DNA from: Chrysoperla carnea
Lineage: Eukaryota > Arthropoda > Insecta > Neuroptera > Chrysopidae
Length of the DNA: 64,000 nucleotides
Assembly: GCF_905475395.1 (NCBI RefSeq)
Contig: NC_058342.1
Coordinates: forward strand, 16,588,640-16,652,639
Reading direction: 5' to 3'
The notes beneath the pieces were generated by a model, which saw only the letters and a program-made list of their open reading frames with translations, ran no database searches and was not told the DNA's origin. The position numbers and the translations under genes were made by a program. Within the stretch, counting starts at the first letter, position 1, and every line of letters starts with the position of its first letter. Shown here piece by piece: positions 47,601 through 58,700 of the stretch.

Positions 47601-48052
47601 CGAATCTGAGCATAAGAATGTGAAAATTCAAAATTTTAGCCGAAAAATTCAGTTTTTTTTACCATGAAAACCTATTTTGACAAAAGATAAAACCAGATCT
47701 CTTTTTTTATACTTGAAAGGTTTTTACCTGTTTAAAATTTAATTTTTGTCTTTAAAGCCATTCATTTATTACGTAAGCATTTTGGGAGGAGGGGCTTTTC
47801 AAAAATTATACATGCGCTAAATTATCTGCTAAAGAATAAAAATCTTTAATTAACGTCAAACTGTGATTTTTAATGTAATTGATATTTTTCTAACAAAGTT
47901 TTATTATTTGGCAAAACGAGATTGAATCTGACGTAAGGAGGAGAAGGGTGGAGGTCGAGAAATCGTTTGCATACTTACGTGAGGGGGAGGTCCAAGATCG
48001 TCAAAATCATGTTTCGTAATTAATGAATGGCCCCTTATAATACAAAATTTTA

Positions 48053-48646
48053 TTATACCATGTATATGATATGTACCAAATTATACTAAGTTTAGTCCCA
48101 AATTTATAACGCTTAAAAATATTGATACTTTGGACAAAATTTTGGTACAGGTGTTCATAAAATCATCTAGTTAGTCCATTTTCGGTTGTCTGTCTGCCTG
48201 TCGTTTTTCTGTCGTCTGTCGGTCGTCTGTGTGGCCGTCTGTCATCACGATTACTCAAAAACGAGACTAGATATCAAGCCGAAATTTTTATAGTGTGCTT
48301 AGGACAAAAAAAGTGAGGTCGAGTTCGTAAATGAGCAACATAGGTCAATTGAGTCTTGAGTCCGTAGGACACATCTTGTTAACCGTTAGAGATAGAACAA
48401 AAGCTTAATGGTATCAAATGTTCCTTATAAAAAAATAAACAACTTTTATTTTTAATATTTTTTCGTAAACATCACTGTTTACCCGTGAGGGCGCAAATTA
48501 TGCGCAACTTGTATAGTATGTATTATATGGGAATATCAGTTATATATGTGTGACATGTTTGTATGTGTAATGTGACGGAGTTATCAACAATGTCTATACA
48601 TGGTATTTTAACAATTAACTCAGCCAATTGTTTGTTTTCACTTGCT
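48053..48646 (-). repeat. R1 full-length copy with expanded TCTGTC tract
   Basis: The usual GTCCGTCCGTC tract is expanded and rearranged here (TCTGTCTGCCTGTCG and further TCTGTCG units), suggesting replication slippage. Confidence 0.8.
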
Positions 48647-48649
48647 TGA

Positions 48650-49579
48650 TTTAATTTCAGCACGTTTACATTCATTTACAAAATTAGTAGAGAAATTTAT
48701 GATAATATAAAAGTTTAAATGATTTAAGAAAGAAAAAATATACTGTTATAGAATTAATTTCGTTGAATTTTTAGTTTAAAGGTTTAACATGGGACAAAAT
48801 ATTGGAAAATTTAAATCGATATTTCTCAAAAAAAAAAAAAAAAAATATCAATAACTATACTTGAAACTTTTACCAGTTGAATAATTATATTTAAACTTTT
48901 AACAGAATTTCAAAAAAATTTTCAAATTGATATTTAAAATTATTTAAAATTTACATACTATGTATTTTCCTATGAACGCACATAGCAAAACAAGTTGATG
49001 AATGAACCTTAGAATCCTTAATTTTATTGAAATACGATCACGAGTATTAAGTGAAATATAAAAAAATTGATTTTTTAAATAAGATAAAGATTGGCTGTGA
49101 AAAGTATGCGCATCAAAAGACATTTTGTCTGATTTTTTGAAATTTGTATACGAATTCGCGGGCCATGGACTAGTTATTAATAAAAACAACCAGATAATAG
49201 AAAATGTATTTTCACAAAAGAAATTTTTTTTAAATAATAATGAAAAAATAAAATTATTAATATGATCAGCGATATCAAAAATGTTTGGTAACATATTTAT
49301 TAAAATTACAATAAAGAGGATGTAAGTGATTGAAGTTTAGATGCACTGGATGTAGACGTAATGCATGGCACTCGCCTGACATGGGTACTGCTCTTCCCAC
49401 GGCACGCGTATGATCAATTTGCTTTCAGTTTGTTGACTATAAACTTACTAGTGAAAAAAATAATAATAATAAAACCTCCCCTAACTGTGAGAACTAAAAT
49501 TATTATTATCTAAAAACTATTATGGTTCATTTCAAAAACTGATGCGAATTGAACTCGTGAACGTTTTTAATATCAGTAA
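48650..49579. other. Gene-free stretch with one unassigned 116-codon minus-strand frame
   Basis: The minus frame at 48944-49294 has Phe/Ile/Leu-rich composition expected of random AT-rich DNA and no recognised motif. A short plus-strand frame across 49100-49230 was also not recognised. Confidence 0.4.
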
Positions 49580-50390
49580 AAAACAAGTTAAAACACACAA
49601 CTAACTGACTTAATTGTTGAAATATCCTGTATAGTAAGTTTTGAATGTCATTGTTTTTTTTTTATAAATTAGAAGAGCTTAAAAAACCCAACACAATTAT
49701 GCGGTTTTCTATAGTTTGTTGGTTTTCTAAAGTATTTTGGTTTTCGAAAGTTTTGAAAATATTTTCTAGAATTTTTTTCGTTTTTCGAGAATTTTTCACA
49801 AGACTACTAGCTAGGTTAGGTTAGGTTAGAGAATCCATTGTGATACCATATATGTGTTTTACCACCTTTCCGCTGATAATATCATTTCTCAGCTCTTCAA
49901 TTTCAGAGACTGAGTGCACCTTCTTCATGCATATACCATGCACTACACCAGACCATCACAACTATTAATTAAATTAATTTTGTTGCGACGGCGAGAATCG
50001 AATCCGCTACCCTAAGCATATCGCGAACGGAATTGGTTACGTCTTAACCAACTAAGCTAATAGGGCGACGACTGGTAGTTAAAGCTAACTATTTGTCTCA
50101 CGGGTAAACAGTGATTTTTATGAAAAAAAGTTTCAAAACAAAGTCGTTAAATTTTTTAATAAGGAATAGTTCTTACATTTACAATTTTTTCTATATCTAT
50201 AATGGTTTACAATATGGGTCCTACGAATTCAAGATCCAATTGACCTGTTGTCGTTTTCAAACTCAAGACTAATTAGGTAATTTTATAAATACTTATACCA
50301 AAATTTTGTTTTTATCATCAAAATTTCTAAGCGTTACAAACTTGGGTATAAACTTTTGCTAAAATTAGTATACGTTGATATATTTCATAA
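49580..50390 (+). repeat. R1 long variant interrupted by a SINE
   Basis: Both R1 ends are recognisable. Between them lies an extra AT-rich block (49650-49810), also present near 8700-8890 and 54010-54180, and a SINE at 49811-50069. Confidence 0.7.
49811..50069 (-). mobile_element. tRNA-derived SINE with (AACCT)n tail, copy 2
   Basis: Same head as copy 1, with B box-like GATTCGATTCTC, but the 3' body is about 60 bases shorter before a three-unit AACCT tail. Flanked by GACTACTAG (49802-49810) and GACTGGTAG (50070-50078). Inserted in an R1 long variant. Confidence 0.8.
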
Positions 50391-50834
50391 TTTACAATAA
50401 ATTCGACGCGCAAGTTCATTAACTAGGAATCTCCGTTTTAGGGTTTCATCATCAAGGATAAAAAAGGAATCATAATTGTTTGCCTGTCTATCCGTTTTTC
50501 ACAGCCCATTTTCTCCAAATCCACTAGGCGAATAAAGTTGAAATGTGGTAGTTTAAATATGAAGTTTGGTAACCTAATCATGAATGAATAATTAATATGA
50601 CGACCACACGCAAAAATTTCCTCGATCTTTTTTCAAATTTTAAGGGATAAAATATTTTGAAAAATGCTTATCTAGTAGTTTGGGACCTAATGGGCTGTTT
50701 ACACTATTAAATTGGACAAGGTTCTTAGGTACTACCAAATCTTTGATAATGTAAACATCCGACTTTGATTGATAGACACTTAGATTAAATCGAACTAGAT
50801 ACCGTTTCACAAATTTAAAAATTAATCATTTTAA

Positions 50835-51613
50835 GGTAGTAAGTATGGGTCGTCAACGGACCACCTTTTTTCAAAATTTTAAATAGCGTACAAAATTTAA
50901 TACAGACATTACCATAATTTATCATAATAATTAACCTGATTTTATAACAATTAATAATACATAAATTATATTTAAAAAAAAAAAATAAATAAATAGTATT
51001 TCGATAATTCATTTCATTAGTTATTGTACTTTGTAATTTCTATATTATCGACATATTATACTCTAGAAATCTTTCTTATCATAATGAAAATGATAGATTT
51101 GGCAACGCTGCAAAGGTTTAAAGCGCCGAGCAATGGTTCTTTAAAATTTTCGGAGTCGATTGTCTATTTTATAAATTTTTTTTGTGACATATTAATTAAA
51201 CTGTCAACCGATGTCAACGACATCTGTTAATGATTTTTAAAGTTACCACACTCATAATGAAACATATAGAAATTACAAAGTGAATTATGATTTATCGTTA
51301 ATATTTTTTGATAATGATCGATAACATGTACTTTTTTTTATAGACCTAAATTCTGTAAACTTTAAGCTTTTTTGATGCATTATTATGTGAACACAGTTTT
51401 TTGGAAATTTGAGAATTTTGGTCTTGTATAAAGAATAACGCACGGGATCCCATTGAGTCAATGTAAAAAATACGATTTTTAATTTTCAATATTTTATTAA
51501 AGAAGTCGATAAAGCATCCTCAAATTTGAATAAAACATTATTTAGATGCTTATCTTTAATATAATAAAAGGCTAACTGTTCCGAGTTTATTTTTATATTT
51601 TACCCATACTACC
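50835..51613. mobile_element. TTAA-flanked miniature element, family A, copy 2
   Basis: 779 bases, same ends as copy 1 (left end has a 4-base insertion), with intact TTAA at 50831-50834 and 51614-51617. It lies in inverted orientation to copy 1 about 50 kb away. Confidence 0.8.
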
Positions 51614-51617
51614 TTAA

Positions 51618-53527
51618 GTAAAATATATGGATAAATTAACAATATCATTTATATTTTTGTATTTAAATTATTGGAAATGGAATATACTGTCTTCTAAAGC
51701 TATCTGAGTTGTACTAATTATATCAAAGATATTTTACAGAGAATACATTCGTAAAAGGTAATCTATTTTGAAATGAAGTGTAATAAAATATACATCAATT
51801 ATATGATTTCCTACTAAAGTGACCGACCTTTGAATTAAATACTATAAACTTAATAATGAATCAATGGTTGTATTATGTAAATTTTATATTTTCACATGGA
51901 TTCTAATCAAATTGTAAAAACTTTGACAATTTTCAAAAACAAAAAACTGTTTTCCCAAGCTTTTACGTTCTCAAACTTTTATGTGAAAAATTATTGCCAT
52001 AAAAAGTATTCAAAATGAAGTACTTTGTAAACAAGCGTAAATTTTTGTAATTAATCTATTTTAGAAAAAATTTAACCAAAATGTTTTTTTATAAATGCAA
52101 TTAGAAAATTTCGTAACTTGTTTTGTTCAGAAACTTAGAGTTTTTAGCTTAGATTTTAAATTTTAGGATCAAATTCACACAGAATATATAAAATGGGTAT
52201 ATTTTGCTGATAGTAAGGAAATTTAATCTTAAAATTTTTGCTTTAAATAGATTTTCCTAATATAATATCGAAAATTTTAAAATTTTTTTTTTTTATTGTG
52301 AAAAAATTTTATTTCCACCGAAAAAATTAAAGATATCTCATTAAGAAGATTTAATTAGAACTATAACTTCTAAAAGTCTTTTTATTAGTTCTTATTAAAA
52401 AAAGTTTTTTTATGGTTCCGTAGGTAAAAATTAAGAGGTCAGATTTAGAAAGATTTATTGTCATATTTTTAAGGATGTTTGGGATGTGAAAATTTTATAC
52501 AATGCTCTTCAATTAATGCTCAAACAACTGTGAAAATTTAAAACGTCACTTACCTATTAAAAGTTCATTAGATTTAATTCATTACAAAATCATAAAAATT
52601 TTTAAATTATGTAATTTGAGTTCCAGAGAAATAATTTTAGTTATAGTACATTTGATTAGACAGAAATAAAAAAGGTTGTCTCTATTGCCTATATGACTAT
52701 GGTTAATGCACATTCACTGCAAAAAGTTAGTTTAATTTTGTTCGTTATATTTGTTATTTCCTATTCCATCCAATATTTACAGTAATTTTTCAATTTAAAT
52801 TTTACACGTTTCTTTATGTTATCTATTTATTTACTCTATGCTACAAAAAATAGATATTCAAGAATTATATTTCTCGCTTAAATTCGAAGAATTCGTACCT
52901 TTTAGTATGAAGGGAGATTGGAGTCATACGCAAAATGGCGATTTTCTTGGCGATAAAAATACTAAATACGACACCTAATCTACGTCACGTCTAGCTGTTT
53001 TCGTCTCTCTTATACGTGACTCTTATACGCCTACAACTTCTGGCTCTTTCTACCTCTCATACTGCGGTCAAGATTTTACTAATTGCATTTCACATATGTC
53101 TATGGTATTATATCTATGATCTACACTAATTAAATAAAGAGAAAATAATTTGTTTGTTTGTTTGTAATGAATAAACTGTAAAACTACTGTACCGATTTTA
53201 AAAATTCTTTCATCAATAGAAAGCTAGGTACATTAAATTAAAACATTTGAAAAGTGAAGTCTATAACGCCGTAGTCTCTGTTTTCAATTTAAAGTTGAAA
53301 TTGAACAGCGAAACCGCTGAGAATCTGCCAATCCTATATATGCTTCAACTATTTCTCATGCTCCACGCTGTTTTACGTTTTCTACGTTTTCAATATTTCT
53401 AAGCATTACAAATTCAAAAAAAAAAATTTTTTTTCTCATATCAAAGCAATTACTACGACACCTCATGCCTTATCAAAATAATAATATTCACACCACTTAA
53501 CAGAAAAAAAATACAATAAAATGTATT
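51618..53527. other. Gene-free stretch
   Basis: Apart from the TTAA family C end at 52473 and a Helitron-like fragment near 53140-53240, only AT-rich sequence is visible. A locally GC-richer patch at 52880-53080 has no open frame. Confidence 0.45.
52473..52790. mobile_element. TTAA-flanked element, family C, partial copy
   Basis: Begins TTAA GGATGTTTGGGA like 23765 and shares the interior block around 24590-24670 at 52670-52760. The right end was not recognised. Confidence 0.5.
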
Positions 53528-53606
53528 CAAAACAAGCAAGAACAAACAATTTATTGAATTAATTGTTGAAATACTACATAGAAAATCTTGAATGTCAGCT
53601 TGCATA

Positions 53607-54011
53607 TCCCTATATATTAGGAATGTGAAAGTAAGGATGTTTGTCTGTTTGTTACGCTTTCATGCCAAAACTAGCGAATGATTTTTAATGAAACTGTACA
53701 GCAATATAGCTCATAAATCAGAATAATACATGAGCTATAAATTTTAAAGATATATTTTAAAAGAGTTTAAAAAATTAAATTTAATCTGACATTTACTATT
53801 TCAATTTTTACAGAAATCTTTAAAACAGTAAATGTCAAACAAATCATGGCCACCTTTTCTGATATACTCAATCAATTATGACTATTTTACAATTCAAAAA
53901 ATTGAAAACTGTGCATATCTTTTAGCTGCGTAAAAAAATCCCTTCAAGTGTTATGAAAGGGGGATAAGTTTTTACTTTTAAGCCCAGTGAAGCGGCTGGG
54001 TATCGAGCTAG
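53607..54011 (+). mobile_element. Helitron-like non-autonomous element
   Basis: 405 bases beginning TCCCTATATATTAGG after an A and ending in CTAG before a T. A hairpin (CCCAG, loop, CTGGG) lies just inside the 3' end. TC...CTAG in an AT target is the Helitron pattern. It is inserted in an R1 repeat copy. Confidence 0.7.
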
Positions 54012-54257
54012 TTTAAATTAGCTAAGTTTAAAAACCAACATAATTATGGCCATTTGTATAGGTTTTCAAAATTTTCGAAAGTTTTTTCAATAATTCTTTT
54101 TTCGAGGTTACTCCATTAGTTGAAGCTATCTAGAAATTTTCAACTCCTTATCTTTTATAGTTTTGGTGAAAATGGAACCCAAATTTTTGTCCTAATTTGC
54201 GCTCTCTCGGGTAAAAAATCATGTTTACGTAAACATGTTTCAAACAAAAGTTGTTTA

Positions 54258-54465
54258 TCTATACATATAAAATGCTTTGTCCTAAATGACTGACTGGTAG
54301 ATCAACACACAGCCTAAACCGCTTAGAAATTAGAAACCTGAAACTTAGAGAGTTTGTGTTCTTTTATGACGTAGATATCCGGTAAGAAAGGATTTTTCGA
54401 AATTCTATCCCTAAAGAGGTGAAAAACGGGAGCAAAGCTTGTATGGTCAACGGGTATCATGCTTG
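54258..54465 (+). mobile_element. Second Helitron-like element, nested in R1
   Basis: 208 bases beginning TCTATACATATAAAATGC and ending CTTG before T. Removing it restores the R1 sequence (GTTGTTTA then TTTTTTAATAAG), so the borders are exact. The terminal CTTG is one change from CTAG. Confidence 0.6.
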
Positions 54466-54635
54466 TTTTTTAATAAGAAACATTTTTTAAATTTATATTG
54501 TTGTTCTATCTCTAACGGTTTATATGACCTATGTTGCTCATTTACGACCTCAAACTCACTTTTTATGTCTTGAGCATGTTATAAAAATATCAGCTTGATA
54601 TCTCTTCTCATTTTTGAGTAATCTAATTAGGTGAT

Positions 54636-54984
54636 CAGTGGCGTAACTCGCCTTGGAGAAGCTATGTATCAAAATTCATTGTGGGGCCCAAATGATGGGC
54701 AAAGATTTCTCACAAAAGAAACCAAAATGACTGCCTTCCTCTTAGAAATTGCCAACTAGCCAAAAAATTCAAATTAAACACTTTTCTTGCCATTTTTCGG
54801 CAAATTAATTTATTAAATCATCTATAGCTGAAGACTTCAGTTTTTCGAAAATTTCTGCCTCTATAGACAACAGTGACAAGTCTGATAGCATTTTTCTAAT
54901 TTTTGCTTACATACGTTAGGGGCCTCTGTAACCCGGGGACCCCGTATCATTGATACGGCTGATACACCGGTAGCTATGCCCCTG
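54636..54984. mobile_element. hAT miniature element inserted in R1
   Basis: 349 bases with ends CAGTGGCGTAACTCGCC / GGTAGCTATGCCCCTG, flanked by TAGGTGAT and TAGATGAT (one change). Excision restores the R1 sequence across the site. Confidence 0.85.
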
Positions 54985-55316
54985 TAGATGATTTTTTGAA
55001 CACCTATATCAAAATTTTGTTCGTAACATCAATATTTTTAAGTGTTACAAACTTGGGTCTAAACTTAGTATACCTTGATATATATCTTATTTATACAGGG
55101 TATAAAAATGATAAAACCAACTCCTAGTCCAATCAAATATTGGTTATATACTATACAGAGTATTTATTTAAAAGTTAAAGTCATATATGTTTTAAGGGGT
55201 GAGTTTACAAATACATTACAGCCATGCACCATTAGGAAGTATACTATATGTTTTACAGGAGTGGGGATGAAAACTACAACAAAGTGTGCCTGAACGTCGT
55301 TTTGAACGTCGTTACA

Positions 55317-55321
55317 TCAGT
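55317..55321 (+). promoter_or_regulatory. Candidate Hey initiator
   Basis: A TCAGT arthropod-type initiator lies about 210 bases before the Hey start codon, in a stretch less AT-rich than its surroundings and free of recognised repeats. A TG/TA microsatellite (about 55460-55489) lies between it and the ATG. No TATA box at the right spacing was seen. Confidence 0.25.
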
Positions 55322-55459
55322 CATAGTCACATGGCTGACATACCATTCGTAAACTGAACACGGTTACAAGCGTACGCTCAAAAAATACGCTCTAGTATCA
55401 AACGATTGTTTTCTAGCAACAAGTGGCCGTGCGTTATAACATTGTGTTCGTGTATACAA

Positions 55460-55489
55460 GTGTGTATGTGTGTGCGTGTGTGTGTATGT
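55460..55489. repeat. TG/CG-rich microsatellite in the Hey leader
   Basis: About 30 bases of alternating TG with single TA and CG steps, 40-70 bases before the Hey start codon. Confidence 0.8.
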
Positions 55490-55530
55490 TCGTCTAATTG
55501 TTAACGGATAACGGATTCTAAATTTGAGCA

Positions 55531-55736
55531 ATGGATCACATGACACATTCATCGAATTTACATTGGAGTAGTTATGGCACGACACCGGACACTTCCACAA
55601 ATGTTGGACCATCGCAAACCACACATTCGAGACCGGTTACACGCTGGACGAATAATTCTTCGTCCCGTGGATCAAAACGGGCTATTTCTGAAAGTGATTG
55701 TGATGATGTGTATTCCGAAGAATCTTCGAAAGATCC
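55531..55736 (+). CDS. Hey: Hey coding exon 1 (residues 1-68)
   Basis: Encodes a Ser/Thr-rich, then acidic N-terminus ([18 protein letters not shown]) and ends in phase 2 at CC before GTAAGT. The Pro69 codon is split with the next exon. Confidence 0.92.
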
Positions 55737-58700
55737 GTAAGTTGTATTTTTTTTTTTGGTTAATTGTTGGAAAATTGTTTATTGAGTCCAACAATTAAAT
55801 TTCGAATTTTGAAACAAATACATACTTTTATTCTATAGTTGAGCATTTGTTTCTCGAAAATGAGTGAATTTTAACCTATTTTCATTCTCAACAATGAATA
55901 TAATCAAGTTTTTACTCTATTTATTACTAAATAACATTTTTTTTTTTGTAATTTTTCGTCTATTTTCCAATAATACTTTGAATGTTTAATAATGTAAAAA
56001 TTTCGGCCCTCATTTCCCCTACAGAAAATTCCAAAAAAGAATAAATTTTATCAATTTTATCTTATATTATATTGCCCAATTGTTTCCCCATTGTTTAGTA
56101 TTGTTAGTGTATTTTCTGAGAAAAAAAATTGATTTTGGGAAATTTTTTTCACCCTTTTATTATTAGAAAATGGCAGTATTTTTCCCACATTTTCCCTAAA
56201 AGAATTTTTTTAATGGGAAACTAGTTTTTCATAAATTTGTTACTTTTTCCATATATTCTCACCATTGTTGTCATAACAATAAAGTCAACAATAATTTCTT
56301 TAACTGCTTTTTTATCCTTTTTTTTAATCTAAATATTACTATTTTTTAAATGTTTATTGTTGCCAATTTTACTAAACTTTTGAAACCATAATGTACATAT
56401 TTCCTCTATAAGAAAAACTTCATTATTGTAAATCTGTTTAAGCATGTATCAATTTTACCCAAATACTCTTTACAAAATAAGCTCAACTAATCCTACCTTG
56501 GAATTTTACCCTATTTTAAGTACAATGTTGAATTTTCGACGCTTTACAACGCTTTCTATTATTTATTTTCCAAACAATTTTCGAATTACAATTCTGCTTT
56601 ATCAAATTCTACCATTTTCGAAAAGAAAATAGAAAAGGAAATTGCATCGAATCCAGATTTTTGGTAACGTTTTAACAATTAACAAATTTACAAATTTCTC
56701 TATTTCACGAAATTATTTAATTTCCAATTGAAAATTCGAAGTAAAAAAATAATCATCCCATTTTCTTTTTCTTACAGATGTACGTCTCCTGGCGATTCAA
56801 GCAGTTGCTATCAAATGCTATCACGTAAAAAGCGTCGAGGTGTAATAGAGAAAAAACGTCGGGATCGTATCAACACATCCTTAACGGAACTAAAACGTTT
56901 GGTACCTACCGCATACGAAAAACAAGGATCTGCAAAATTAGAAAAAGCTGAAATATTACAAATGACTGTTGATCATTTAAAAATGCTACACGCAAAAGGT
57001 AAATACATATAAATATGTTTATTTTTTTTTACAGGGTGGTTATAAAAAAATGATACATCAGTACACATTTTTATATCCTATAAATGTGGTATAATGGAGT
57101 TTAAGGTAGTTTGGCTATTTGAGCAAGTACTTTGAATGTTAATTTTTTTTGCGATAAATGGTAGTTCAAAGTCTTTTGATCACAATAAACACAGTTTTAG
57201 GGCCCCATGTGGGGCAAAATTTAGAATTATTTCATTTTAAAATTGTGATCCTTAACAGAGTACCTTATGGAAGAACTCACAATAATGTTAATTGTACAAA
57301 AATTAATTGGTGATTGAGCTTCAAAAAAGTATTCATTATGAAGCTTATCGGTGGTTGAGCTTCAGAAAATTTATCACAGATTCTGTTTTTTAAAAAAAAA
57401 CATTATCTTAATTACGACGCTTTCCAAAAAGAAAACATTAAAAAACCACAAAGATTAGCTCATCAATTTTATCTTTTACGATATTTTTAGATTTTAATAC
57501 ATTTACGTGATACAAATTTCCTGGTTGACTATTTGACTATGTTATGTGATAGCCGAACTACGTTAAGTCTATTTTGTAGATGATACAAAAAAGAATTTGC
57601 TCCTGGTGATCCGTATTCAATTTGCCGTGATAATTTAAATTTTGGCCACTTAGAAATGGATGACAACTTTTTCCTTTTTGACGTTTAGTCAAAAATTACT
57701 TAATTTTAAACAACAAATACAAATTTTTTTCGGAAGAAACTAATAAATTTTGATTTTTTTTGCCATAAACTTTCATTTTAGAATTTATCTTTCATATTAA
57801 GTTTTAGTGCGGAACACTGATTTCACAAGTGCAACATATACTTGACAAATTTTTTAAAAATAATTTTATATGTATCATTTTTTATGGACCACCCTGCCTA
57901 CATGTGTGGTGAAAAGGGGTTGATGTAGGTTCCCACACTTTTTTTATACACCTGTGTTGAAGAACTTTATGATCCGTGAAATGTATGCCTAATCTTTTTT
58001 TTTTTTAACTTTCTTTTATCTCATATTCTAAATTTTGAACAATTGTTCATTTTTGACAAGAAAAACCACTCGTTGTTTAACTATGAGCCTAAGGTGACCT
58101 CAAATGTATTTTGATCATAATGAATTTAGTTTTGTCATGCACTTTTCATATTTACGAAGATATTTGCAATCTTAATATTATCCATCTGTTAATAAATCTT
58201 AAATCTTTTTATTTCCCAAAACTAACCCTATCTGATATTTTGGAAAATCCGCCATTTCCCATTCAGAGTACTGCAATCATTAGTTTTATTAAATAATTAT
58301 GTTGTTGATTTAAAAATAATAATCAATTTTGTATTTTGTTTCATTTGCTTTATATAAAAACGAGAGGTGTCGTGGGACACCCGGTTGGAACTATGTTCAT
58401 ATCGTTTCTTCGTATATTATAAATGTAGCACTTACTTTTTATTCAGATTTGCGTTGATTTTTTTTGCTTTTTTCTTCTGTCAATATTTTTTAAAATATTC
58501 AGTGCTACTTGTAGTCGATTTGCTATAAAAAATATAAAAAAGAATTCACAGATTACAAACGTTATTTAGGCATAGCGTAACTTGTAACTGCGCCCGAAAA
58601 GGATTTTGATTATTTGTATAGACTGAAAAATTATTAAAGAAATATTATAAATCCTCTGTTACAAATTTCTCCACTATTTTCAATGTACTAAAAAATTTTT

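Larger units (their letters stand above)
53528..55108 (+). repeat. R1 long variant carrying three nested insertions
   Basis: R1 sequence occurs in segments interrupted by elements at 53607-54011, 54258-54465 and 54636-54984. It ends with TATACAGGGTATAAAAATG about 420 bases before the Hey start codon. Confidence 0.75.

Noticed and set aside
48944..49294. 116-codon minus-strand frame as a gene
   Set aside because: Composition is that of random AT-rich DNA, and no motif, splice partner or conservation signal is visible.
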